Source: Planctomycetales bacterium 71-10 (GTDB taxonomy: Bacteria; Planctomycetota; Planctomycetia; Isosphaerales; Isosphaeraceae). From it: 64,000 nucleotides of DNA. Location: contig MKTT01000100.1 in the NCBI GenBank assembly GCA_001898385.1, positions 1-64,000 on the forward strand, given 5' to 3'. The notes beneath the pieces were generated by a model. It worked only from the letters and a program-made list of their open reading frames with translations. It ran no database searches and had not been told where the DNA came from. The position numbers and the translations under genes are program-made. Below, one piece after another: positions 57,023 to 64,000 of the stretch; position 1 is the stretch's first letter; each line of letters opens with the position of its first letter.

Positions 57023-57763
57023 TCAACGCTGGGCCCGGCCCCGCCGCCTGTAGACCATCGAACCGAGGCCCGCAATGGCAAGCATCGTGAGGCTCGCGGG
57101 CTCGGGCACCACGGTGATGGTGTAGGTGGTGTCGATCGAGCTGCCCACCGCGTCATTGATGCCCCCGAAGTGGAGGGTGTGAGTCCCCACGCTGAGCGGC
57201 GTCAGCAGCAAGTAGTAGCCGGCGTCGACCGACAGCGACGTCGTACCTACGGGGGCGTTGAGGAGGTTGCCCGGGGGCAACGGCCCAAATGTGAACGACG
57301 GCGAGATGAATCGATACGAGGCGAGATCATCCACCGGGACGCCGTCGATCTCGGCGAACAGTCCCGTCGTCTCGTCCAGGAGCTTGACCGAATTCTCGCG
57401 GAGCGACTCGTCGTCATCCCCATGGAACGGGGGGTCCTCGTAGACCGAGGACTCGATGTTGACGATCGGGACGAAGATCGCCGTGTCGGCCGATATCGTC
57501 AGGTCGAGGTGCGCCCCGCCGCCGATCCCCGTCAGCAGCACCACGCCGTCGTATCGGCCAAGGCTCCCCCCGGAGAATAAGGGATGATCTCCGTCGACGA
57601 TCGGGGCGGCGAACGCCGCCTGCCACCAGAGCACCTGCCAATCGTTGTAGGTGCGGCCTGCATAGCTGCCGCCGGGCGGGAGGATGTCGGCGCGAGCCTG
57701 CGACGTGACGGTCGCGAGTGGGAGTAGGAGTCCGCAGAGCAGCAGCGAAAGGTGACGCAGCAT
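57023..57763 (-). CDS. PEP-CTERM protein, tandem paralogue
   Basis: A 246-residue protein with signal peptide at 1-25 (LSLLLCGLLLPLATVTSQARA) and mature start DILPPGGSYAGRTYNDWQVL, matching its neighbour (DVLAPDGTYAGRTYDEWQML). Shared blocks include APIVDGDHPLFSGGSLGRYD, IFVPIVNIESSVYEDPPFHG, GLFAEIDGVPVDDLASYRFI and GTHTLHFGG. The C-terminal VVPEPASLTMLAIAGLGSMV followed by YRRRGRAQR is the sorting signal. It is transcribed first of the pair; the gap of ~170 bases could hold a second promoter. The conserved DGDHPxFSGGSLG and PPFHGDD blocks are the parts most likely to matter for function. Confidence 0.88.
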   Translation of the reverse strand: MLRHLSLLLCGLLLPLATVTSQARADILPPGGSYAGRTYNDWQVLWWQAAFAAPIVDGDHPLFSGGSLGRYDGVVLLTGIGGGAHLDLTISADTAIFVPIVNIESSVYEDPPFHGDDDESLRENSVKLLDETTGLFAEIDGVPVDDLASYRFISPSFTFGPLPPGNLLNAPVGTTSLSVDAGYYLLLTPLSVGTHTLHFGGINDAVGSSIDTTYTITVVPEPASLTMLAIAGLGSMVYRRRGRAQR

Positions 57764-57982
57764 CGAAGTTGCCTCCTCAAGGGGGGAAAAGGCTCCGAGC
57801 GCCGGGCTCGCCGAATGCCCAATCCCGGCGGACCGGCCCGCCGAGACTCATCGGGATATGACCGGCGCATGGCTCGGCCGCCCCCGACTCGGAGGTCGAC
57901 CGCCCAGCGATGGCGCCCGGTAGCCCCTCGTGACCACGGTGCGAACGAACATACGGGCGTCCCGGGGACCGCGACAGGGACG

Positions 57983-58642
57983 TTACCGGGAACTTCCGCG
58001 GTCCTCATCCCTCGCGCCTTCCGCCGGTAGCTCCATGACCCGGGCGAACTCCAGGGTGTCGTATTCGACGCGATGGTCGATCACACGGTCCCCGTCGAAG
58101 GTGTAAATCTGGACGCACCAGAGCCGGACGACCTCCCCGCTGGGCAGGTAGACGCCGCAAGGCCCCTCCAGGATGACCTTGTCGCCGAAGGCGTGAATCA
58201 TCACCTCTTCGGGCTCGGTCACGGCGGTCCGGCAAGTGCCCCAGGCGGTCTCGTAGCCGACGCGGATCTCGTCGTGGCCGCGGAAGATCCCGTGGAACGG
58301 GATGACCGGCCCGCCCGGCAGGTGGAACGTGGCCCGCTCGTGATAGATCGCCAGGATGCCGTCCATATCGCGGGCGTCCCAGGCCGCCAGCCAGCGGAGC
58401 ACCGCATCGCGGCGCGCCTGGCAGCCCGCATCCGGGGCTTCCCGCCGGACTAGGCGACCCATGGCCGTCTCCAGCGCGACGGCGAGCCGGTCCACGGTGC
58501 TCAAATCCAGCCGCCCCCCCCTCTCGGCCTTGCGGACCGTCTTGACGTCCAGGCCCGAGAGGTCGGAAAGCCCCTCCTGGGTCAGCCCGCGAAGGATGCG
58601 GACGGCCCGAAGGTTGTCGCCATCGACGCAGACTCCGCGCAT
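57983..58642 (-). CDS. XRE-family helix-turn-helix protein fused to a SnoaL/NTF2-like domain
   Basis: A 219-residue protein. Residues ~8-62 are an HTH_3 DNA-binding domain (NLRAVRILRGLTQEGLSDLS, GLDVKTVRKAERGGRLDLST, VDRLAVALE). Residues ~78-200 are a SnoaL/NTF2-like cone (AVLRWLAAWDARDMDGILAI, FHGIFRGHDEIRVGYETAWG, VRLWCVQIYTFDGDRVIDHR). The fusion suggests a repressor whose pocket binds a small ligand. Binding sites and target genes are not apparent; the gene is monocistronic and reads toward the PEP-CTERM genes with a 219-base gap. Alternative start codons lie nearby, but this one gives the full HTH. Confidence 0.85.
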   Translation of the reverse strand: MRGVCVDGDNLRAVRILRGLTQEGLSDLSGLDVKTVRKAERGGRLDLSTVDRLAVALETAMGRLVRREAPDAGCQARRDAVLRWLAAWDARDMDGILAIYHERATFHLPGGPVIPFHGIFRGHDEIRVGYETAWGTCRTAVTEPEEVMIHAFGDKVILEGPCGVYLPSGEVVRLWCVQIYTFDGDRVIDHRVEYDTLEFARVMELPAEGARDEDRGSSR

Positions 58643-59357
58643 GGTCGCCCCCCTCTTACCGACGAAGGGCCCGCCCTCGCCCTCTTTGATACACCTGGGA
58701 TCGTCGGCGGTGCCGCCATGTCGACCTCGCGGGCGATCGACTCGTCCACCCTAAGCTCCGCCACCGCCCATGACGGGCCCGCTCGTTCACTAGACACGGG
58801 GCCCATCGTCCGCTCGGACGACCCCATGCCGCAAAGCCGCCGAAAGACGGCCCCCGTCGCAGGCTACGATCCGACGCCCCCCACGCGGCCCACGACGATG
58901 CCGCGCCCGACGCGAAGCGATCCGGCGTCCGAGGTGGAAACGGAAGTTCGCGGGCGATTTCCGTGCGACGGGTCGGGTTCCAGAATTGCAGCTCTCGGAA
59001 CCTGCCGCAAGCACCATTCTCATCATTTCGCCGCCTAACCGATCATGCGGCGTGCGACCACGCTTCAAGTACGGCGTCGGCCTTTCTCGCGCCTCGATCT
59101 CCGGATATCCTGATCTACTATAGAATGGCATGCCCTCCGGCCCTTCTTGGGAAGCCTCAAGGTCCGCCCGACCGAGCCGTCGCTCGTGGGGGAAAGCCCC
59201 AGCATCCAATCGGTCGACGATGCGTCGAGGTCCACGGCCGAGGCCAAATCCATCGGCCGCCGTCTCCATCGCCGGATCGCCTGAACTCCAAGCCGCACCG
59301 ATCGTCGAATCCATCACCGGCCCAGACCCCCGCCCCCTCCCCGAGACCGTCCTGACC
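58643..59357. other. Long intergenic region, nothing recognised
   Basis: 715 bases between divergent genes. The short open frames on both strands have no ribosome sites, no recognisable motifs and shadow-like composition. It presumably holds the two promoters; it could also hide a decayed gene. Confidence 0.4.
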
Positions 59358-60815
59358 ATGGCCCGTAGCACCCCCCCACCTTCCCGTCGCGGCCCTTCTT
59401 CGAAGGGCTCGAAGCCCCGGCCGGTGCCGAAGCCGGCCGCGACGGATCGCCCCGCGCAACCGCAGCGACCGGTCCAGCGCACGCCGCGCGGCAAGACCAT
59501 GCCCGCGCTGGCCGCGCTGATCTCGACCCTGGCGCCCAGGGTCGTCCGCGACGTCCTCGACCGCGGCAAGCGGCTGGAGTCGGCGATCGTCGACGCCCAG
59601 GGCGAGGACGCCAAGAAGCGGTCGACCCGATCCGACCGCCGGCTCGTCAACCAGTCGCTGGCGTCGCTGGTCCGCTGGTGGGGCTGGATCGAGCCGCTCC
59701 GGCTGGTGCAGGTGGAGGACCAACTCCTCCTGGCCTGGCTGCTCGATTCGACCGAATTGTCGGCCGTCCCCCGGATCTGGGCGAGCAAGGCGGCGAAGGA
59801 CTACTCCCGCCTCTCCTGCGGCGGCGACGCGCCCAACTGGACGGCCCGCGCCGAGACCCTCAAGCGGTTCGTCGCCGGCCGCGCCGTCGCCGCCGATCCC
59901 TGGATGAACTTCCCCGCCTGGATCCGCGACGAACTCCCGCTCCCGCCGGGCGACGAGTCGCCGAAGATCCGCCGCCTCCAGTTCCTCCACGCCGTCCAGC
60001 AGCCCCCGAGCCTCTGGGTCGCCGTCCGCGGCGAGACCCCGAAGCCCGTCTGGGACGAGCTGCGCGAGGCCGGCCACAAGCCCTGGGTCCAGCGCCGCAT
60101 CGAGTCGGCCGCTCGCCTGGAGCGCGACGCCGACCTCCGGCCGATAGAGGCGTTCACCCGCGGCGCCCTGATCGTGGAAGACCTGGCCTCGCAGGCCGTC
60201 GCCAAGGTCTGCGACCCGGATCCGGGCGAGCGCTGGTGGGACCTGGGCGAAGGGTCAAGCTTGCACGCGACCGCCCTGGCCGATGAGATGCGCGGCAAGG
60301 GGACCGTCGTCACCACCTTCGAGCACGAGCCCGCCCGCCGCGCCGCCGCCCTGAAGATCCGCAACAGCCCGTTCCGGAACATCGCCGCAAAGGCGTGGGA
60401 CGGCCGCCACGCCCCCGGCAAGCCCGGGACCTTCGACGGCGTCCTCGTCGCGCCCCCCAACTCGGGCGTGGGCTCGTGGCGACGCCACCCGGAGATGCGC
60501 TGGATCGTCAAGAAGGAGCAGATCGCCGATTTCGCCGCCCGCCAGAGGCACGCCCTGGAGCTGGCCGCGACGGCCGTCCGCCCCGGCGGCACGATCGTCT
60601 ACACCGTCGGCACGGCGACCCTCCGCGAGACCCAAACGCTCATCAACGAGTTCCTGCAAGCCCGCCCCGAGTTCCGCCTCGACCCCTTCCCCCACCCGTT
60701 GGAGGACGAGGAAACTTCGGGCACGGTCCAGCTCTGGCCCCAGATCCACGACTGCGAGGCCCGCTTCATCGCCCGCCTGATCCGGACGGCGAAGCCCGCC
60801 GCTGGGGCCGAATAA
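59358..60815 (+). CDS. RsmB/NOP-family RNA methyltransferase homologue lacking both catalytic cysteines
   Basis: A 485-residue protein with a basic Pro-rich N-terminus (1-50), an RsmB-like helical region (~90-240; WASKAAKDYSRLSCGGDAPN) and a Rossmann methyltransferase domain (~255-480). Motif I reads WWDLGEGSSLHATALADEM (~293), where RsmB has DxCAGPGGKT. Motif IV reads VAPPNSGVGSWRRHPEMRW (~363), where RsmB has APCSGTG: the Cys is Asn. Motif VI reads YTVGTATLRETQTL (~414), where RsmB has STCSI: that Cys is gone too. The cysteines are essential for 5-methylcytosine formation, so the protein is probably inactive in that reaction or does another one. The RRHPEMRW segment keeps the family otherwise clear. 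Confidence 0.85.
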   Translation: MARSTPPPSRRGPSSKGSKPRPVPKPAATDRPAQPQRPVQRTPRGKTMPALAALISTLAPRVVRDVLDRGKRLESAIVDAQGEDAKKRSTRSDRRLVNQSLASLVRWWGWIEPLRLVQVEDQLLLAWLLDSTELSAVPRIWASKAAKDYSRLSCGGDAPNWTARAETLKRFVAGRAVAADPWMNFPAWIRDELPLPPGDESPKIRRLQFLHAVQQPPSLWVAVRGETPKPVWDELREAGHKPWVQRRIESAARLERDADLRPIEAFTRGALIVEDLASQAVAKVCDPDPGERWWDLGEGSSLHATALADEMRGKGTVVTTFEHEPARRAAALKIRNSPFRNIAAKAWDGRHAPGKPGTFDGVLVAPPNSGVGSWRRHPEMRWIVKKEQIADFAARQRHALELAATAVRPGGTIVYTVGTATLRETQTLINEFLQARPEFRLDPFPHPLEDEETSGTVQLWPQIHDCEARFIARLIRTAKPAAGAE

Positions 60816-61090
60816 CCCTTCGTCGACGCCCCCCCCACGGCCCCTGAGAAGGGCGATCTCGCCCCATGGCGGCGAGATCGCCCGCCCGCTCGCCCACGCC
60901 CGCGATCGGCCCGGAGGACGTTCCCCCATCCCCAACTCGATTGGGTTCGCCATCCTTCATCAGCCGAACGATCGACGGCCGATCGTCCCCTTGACCGAAG
61001 GACCGACGGCCACAAGCCTGGTTTCCCGAACACACCCCTTGACCCACGGCCGGCGACGACGATAATCCATCGCGAGGGGACGATCCGCGA

Positions 61091-61564
61091 ATGATCGACG
61101 ACGTTGACCGGCGAATCCTGAACATCCTTCAGTCCGACGCACGCATCTCCAACGCCGAGTTGGCTCGGCGCGTGGGTATGGCCCCGTCCGGCGTGCTGGA
61201 GCGAGTGAAGAAGCTGGAAGAACGCGGTTTCATCCGCGGGTACGAGGCGCGACTCGACGCCAGGCGGCTGGGGTGGGGGCTGGTGGCCTACACCTACGTC
61301 AAGTCGAACGACCCGGTCGGGGGCGTCGACACGGCGGAGACCCTGGCCGCGATCCCCGAGGTGCAGGAGGTCCACCACATCGCCGGCGAGGATTGCTACC
61401 TGATCAAGATCCGGGTGGCGGACGTCGAGGCGTTGGGGCGACTGCTGAGGGAGAAGATCGGGGTGATTCCGGCGATCCGGTCGACCCGCTCCACGATCGT
61501 CATGGAGACGCTCAAGGAGTCGGCGGCCGTCCAGGTTCCGGGGGGCGAGGGCGATGCGGTCTGA
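61091..61564 (+). CDS. Lrp/AsnC family transcriptional regulator
   Basis: A 157-residue regulator. Residues 1-60 form the winged HTH (MIDDVDRRILNILQSDARIS, NAELARRVGMAPSGVLERVK, KLEERGFIRGYEARLD). Residues ~65-145 are the RAM/AsnC ligand domain (VGGVDTAETLAAIPEVQEVH, HIAGEDCYLIKIRVADVEAL). It probably senses an amino acid and controls a small set of genes. Its stop lies inside the next gene (11-base overlap), so the downstream EamA exporter is a natural target, as in many Lrp-exporter pairs. No operator was identified upstream. Confidence 0.93.
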   Translation: MIDDVDRRILNILQSDARISNAELARRVGMAPSGVLERVKKLEERGFIRGYEARLDARRLGWGLVAYTYVKSNDPVGGVDTAETLAAIPEVQEVHHIAGEDCYLIKIRVADVEALGRLLREKIGVIPAIRSTRSTIVMETLKESAAVQVPGGEGDAV

Positions 61565-62516
61565 GCGGGAGAGGTGGTTGACCATCGGGGCGTTCGCGGT
61601 GGTCTACCTGGTGTGGGGCTCCACGTACTTCGCGATCGGCCTCGGCATCCGGTCGATCCCGCCGATGTTAATGGCGGGGTCGAGGTTCCTGGCGGCGGGC
61701 TGCATCCTCAGCCTCTGGGGCCTGGCCCGCGGGGCCGCCCTGCCCACGGCCGGCCAGTGGGCCCGCGCGGGCCTGGCGGGCTTCCTGATGCTCGTCCTGG
61801 GCAACGGCTGCGTGACCTGGGCCGTGCAGTACGTCCCATCCAGCATGGCGGCCCTGCTGGTGGCCTCGGAGCCGATGTGGCTGGTCCTGGCGGCCTGGAC
61901 CTGCTTCGGCGGGAGCCGGCCGGGCCTGCGCACGTCGCTGGGCCTGGCGAGCGGCCTGCTGGGGGTCGGTCTCCTGGTCGCCCCCCAGGGGGGCGGGTTC
62001 AACGCCGGCGCGCTGGCCGGGTCGCTCGCGATCATCCTGGCGGCCGTGGCCTGGGCGGTAGGCTCGCTGTTCCTGAGGACCGCCGACCTCCCGTCGTCCC
62101 CCTCGCTCGCGACGGGCATGCAGATGCTCAGCGGCGGCGCCGTCCTGACGGCCCTGGGGCTCCTCCGCGGGGAAGCGGCCGCGCTCGACCTGGCCGCGGT
62201 CTCCACCACCTCGGCGCTGGCCTGGGTCTACCTGATCGTCTTCGGCTCCATGCTGGGCTTCAGCGCCTACGGCTACCTGATCACGGCGACGTCCCCGGCG
62301 CGGCTGAGCACCTACGCCTACGTCAACCCGGTCGTCGCCGTGCTGCTGGGCGGCCTCGTCGGCCGCGAGACGATCACGCCGACGGCCTGGGTCGCCATGC
62401 TGATCATCCTGGCGTCGGTCGTCCTGGTGACGGCCGAGGAAAGCGAGCCCTCCGCCGGGGCCGAGATCGCCGAAGCGGCCGCCCTCGCGCCCGAGGCGCT
62501 GGGCGAGCGGGCCTGA
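61554..62516 (+). CDS. EamA-family (DMT) transporter, YedA/RhaT-like
   Basis: A 320-residue inner-membrane protein with about ten TM helices in two EamA repeats. The first repeat starts LTIGAFAVVYLVWGSTYFAI, the usual EamA opening; the second begins GSLAIILAAVAWAVGSLFL and includes SALAWVYLIVFGSMLGFSAY and AYVNPVVAVLLGGLVGRETI. These are exporters of metabolites such as amino acids; the substrate is not known. The ATG lies 11 bases inside the Lrp/AsnC gene, so translation is coupled. A tRNA gene follows 81 bases later. Confidence 0.92.
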   Translation: MRSERERWLTIGAFAVVYLVWGSTYFAIGLGIRSIPPMLMAGSRFLAAGCILSLWGLARGAALPTAGQWARAGLAGFLMLVLGNGCVTWAVQYVPSSMAALLVASEPMWLVLAAWTCFGGSRPGLRTSLGLASGLLGVGLLVAPQGGGFNAGALAGSLAIILAAVAWAVGSLFLRTADLPSSPSLATGMQMLSGGAVLTALGLLRGEAAALDLAAVSTTSALAWVYLIVFGSMLGFSAYGYLITATSPARLSTYAYVNPVVAVLLGGLVGRETITPTAWVAMLIILASVVLVTAEESEPSAGAEIAEAAALAPEALGERA

Positions 62517-62597
62517 CGATCCCTCGGCTCTTCGCGACCCGCGGTCTGGACGAAACCGGCCCCGGGACGTACTCTAGTCGTGTCTTTGACAATCGAT

Positions 62598-62976
62598 GAC
62601 CGGGTAGCTCAGTCGGTAGAGCAACGGACTTCAAGCGCGGCCCCGGGCCGCGAAATAGGAGCCTCGCGCGGGAAGAAGTCGAACCGCGACGAGTGGATGC
62701 CGCTATATGCTGGGACGCCCTGAGAGCCCTTCGCACCACAACGAGGCCGGCGACGGCGACCGTGAAGGTTCGAAAAGCGGAGGGATTGGGCCATCAGCAG
62801 GCAAGGCCGCCGGGGGATCCCCGGCGCCAGCCCCAGAGACTATACGCGGCACGCCTGCGACGGCGAAGAGATAGTCCAGACCTTCAACCCGCCCCTCCCC
62901 CGGAGGGCCGGCGGTCGGCGAAAGCCGATGAGGCAGGTTAATCCGTTGGTCCTGGGTTCGAACCCCAGCCCGGTCA
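62598..62976 (+). tRNA. tRNA-Lys(TTT), interrupted by a group I intron
   Basis: The 5' part (62598-62631) holds acceptor GACCGGG, D-arm GCTCAGTCGGTAGAGC, stem ACGGA and C32-T33-T34. The 3' part (62938-62976) gives T35-T36-A37-A38, stem TCCGT, variable TGGTC, T-arm CTGGGTTCGAACCCCAG and CCCGGTC with A73. Joined, the loop is CTTTTAA, the classical Lys(UUU) loop, and A73 fits Lys. A splice one base earlier would give Asn(GTT), but the discriminator and the intron guide pairing favour Lys. No CCA is encoded. Confidence 0.85.
62632..62937 (+). other. Group I intron in the anticodon of tRNA-Lys (~306 nt, no ORF)
   Basis: The insert separates T34 from T35 of the tRNA. Diagnostic core elements are visible: GAGACTATACGCGGCA (62836-62851) and GATAGTCC (62870-62877), the S/R pair forming P7; a Q/P-like TGGGACGCCCTGAGAGCC near 62720-62737; and a P9-like hairpin CGGC-GAAA-GCCG near 62916-62928. 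The insert ends in G. The exon end CUU can pair with GAG near 62660 (C-G, U-A, U-G), giving the U-G wobble expected at a 5' splice site. It is small and has no homing endonuclease, like the IC3 tRNA introns of Azoarcus and cyanobacteria. Exact ends could move by one base. Confidence 0.85.
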
Positions 62977-62989
62977 CTGAATAAAGAGA

Positions 62990-63007
62990 GTAAGTCCAAG
63001 GACTTAC
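62990..63007 (+). terminator. Short hairpin after tRNA-Lys
   Basis: GTAAGTCC and GGACTTAC are perfect 8-base arms separated by AA, 14 bases after the tRNA. No T-run follows, so it may be a processing or termination signal; weak call. Confidence 0.35.
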
Positions 63008-63327
63008 GGAATCGCAACGCATCCTCGGCCGTTGATCGGTCAAGTCCTCTGCATCGGATATCGTCGGGGGAATCCGGCGCGACTGTAGCCGAGGAGAGGG
63101 GCCGGGGCCAGCACCCGCCGCCGGGAGTCGACATCGTCGGCGAACGGCGAGCCCTTCGTCGGAAATGACGAGGCGGGCTCGCCCGCGCGATTCAAGGCCA
63201 CCCTCCCGCCCCTCCGACAGACTTCCCCTCGGCTGCGCGGGGCTTTCCGAAGAAACGTCCCGCGGCCGCGGATGGATCGCGACCCCGACCTCGCCGTTGC
63301 GTAAGATCGCACGGGAGGTCCGGCCAC
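63008..63327. other. Intergenic, nothing recognised
   Basis: 320 bases without recognisable coding or RNA features. Confidence 0.35.
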
Positions 63328-63531
63328 ATGCCGCCGGACGCGAAGGAGATCATCAATCTTTCCAAGGCCGAGTCCGCGATACGGCGCCGGGAACTCGCCG
63401 ACGCCGCGCGGACTCGGCCTGCCATCCTCGCGAGGATGCGACTGTCTCGGGAGGGCCTCCGCGACGCTCGCGACGCATCGCGCCGGCGCCTCGCGGACAC
63501 CTACCGGTGCCGACCCTTCGACCCGACGTAG
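63328..63531 (+). CDS. Possible small basic protein (67 aa), unrecognised
   Basis: A 67-residue frame starting MPPDAKEIINLSKAESAIRR, rich in Arg, Ala and Asp and predicted mostly helical (ELADAARTRPAILARMRLSR). GGGAGGTC precedes the ATG by about 7 bases, which is the main reason to list it. It has no signal peptide, TM segment or known motif. The composition could also arise by chance in GC-rich DNA, so this is a weak call. Confidence 0.35.
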   Translation: MPPDAKEIINLSKAESAIRRRELADAARTRPAILARMRLSREGLRDARDASRRRLADTYRCRPFDPT

Positions 63532-64000
63532 CGGCTCGCCGAAAACTCCGAGGAATCCAAGCCTCACCGCCGTCACAGCGGGGCGCCGGGGATGGGGCGC
63601 CCGAGACCCCGGCGATCCAGGGTACAGCGGAGAACTGAACCGGCTCCACTGCGGACACCCGTCGGGCCACACGCCGCTTGCATGACGTCTCCTCGGGCGG
63701 CCCGCAGCCTCGAGTACTCCGGCGTCGGCGGCTCGGGGCCGCTGTGGAGTCGCCCGCCGTTCCCGTCGGCCTCGACCTCGTCCCGCCGGCGCCGGACTTC
63801 CGATTCCAGCCATTCCGGCACATGGAACGTCGCGGCCCATTTCGTCGGAGACTTCCTCCTGAAGACGCGCCACCCCGGCCCTCTCGTCATCCCTGGGCGC
63901 CTCTCCCGCGCGAACTCCTTCTCGATCAACCTTGACGCATTCTTTGCGCCCCAGGACGCGACTTTGACGCCCGTTTGACCCGCCTTTGGGTCTAATGAGC
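63532..64000. other. Terminal stretch, no supported gene
   Basis: Open frames on both strands exist but none has a ribosome site or motif. A minus-strand frame at 63573-63929 (WAATFHVPEWLESEVRRRRD) is the least unlikely and might be a decayed or partial gene. Confidence 0.35.

Noticed and set aside
58718..59038. Plus-strand 106-codon frame in the long empty region
   Set aside because: Ser/Thr/Pro/Arg-rich with no start signal or motif; likely chance.
62598..62976. Reading the tRNA as selenocysteine or suppressor type (TCA) by joining CTTCA to AA
   Set aside because: The tRNA has an ordinary D-arm and variable loop, not tRNA-Sec features, and this junction would leave the intron without its terminal G and the guide pairing.
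62703..63134. Minus-strand frame across the tRNA intron
   Set aside because: It runs through the intron core and tRNA exon, has no motif, and is explained by the structured RNA.
63573..63929. Minus-strand 118-codon frame near the right edge
   Set aside because: Part of the translation looks protein-like, but there is no ribosome site, family motif or neighbour support; mentioned only as a possible remnant.
1..64000. CRISPR array, prophage, integrase or transposase genes
   Set aside because: No regular short repeats with spacers and no phage or transposase motifs were found anywhere in the window.

Overview
The window is very GC-rich, densely coded DNA that looks chromosomal and planctomycetal, probably from the Isosphaeraceae/Gemmatales side of the phylum (inference). 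The evidence is two DUF1559 proteins with the '[20 protein letters not shown]' prepilin-like start, a PVC-type cytochrome c/HEAT/DUF1080 protein, three PEP-CTERM proteins, an HU-like protein with a Lys/Ala/Pro-rich tail, and pseudopilins of unusual size. No phage, transposase, CRISPR array or rRNA was seen.

Left part (1-20.4 kb): a Y-family DNA polymerase cut by the window edge; a roughly 190-bp element with imperfect inverted ends; a three-gene translationally coupled minus-strand unit (secreted PVC cytochrome/DUF1080 protein, small membrane protein, homocysteine S-methyltransferase-like protein); a secreted proline-rich coiled-coil protein; a polar amino-acid ABC importer with fused binding protein and permease; a small lipoprotein followed by a DUF1559 protein; a HpnI-like glycosyltransferase; an exported protein-L-isoaspartate methyltransferase followed by a secreted glycosidase-like protein; an HU-like protein with its terminator; a 69-residue unknown; and an exported esterase-propeller fusion. 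A tRNA-Ile(GAT) closes this part.

Middle part (20.5-43.3 kb): one long minus-strand block for a type IV pilus / type II secretion-like machine. In transcription order it encodes a PilB/GspE ATPase, a PilT-like ATPase with an acidic tail, a second PilB/GspE ATPase, a PilC/GspF platform protein, five prepilin-like proteins of 393-775 residues, a 2040-residue PilX/GspK-like protein and a DUF1559 protein, ending at a strong intrinsic terminator. Secretin, prepilin peptidase and PilMNO-type genes are absent here. Most of the pseudopilins carry Asp/Asn/Gly-rich loops that look like calcium sites.

Right part (43.7-64 kb): a secreted sugar-dehydrogenase-like propeller, a UxaA/GarD-family dehydratase, a multi-pass glycosyltransferase-like protein, a large carboxypeptidase-regulatory-like repeat protein, a DUF72 protein, a YgiQ-type radical SAM protein, three PEP-CTERM proteins (two are tandem paralogues), an XRE-SnoaL fusion, an RsmB-like RNA methyltransferase that has lost both expected cysteines, and an Lrp/AsnC regulator overlapping an EamA transporter. 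Just after these lies the most striking item: a tRNA gene, best read as tRNA-Lys(TTT), whose anticodon is interrupted by a roughly 306-nt group I intron. The last kilobase has little recognisable coding.
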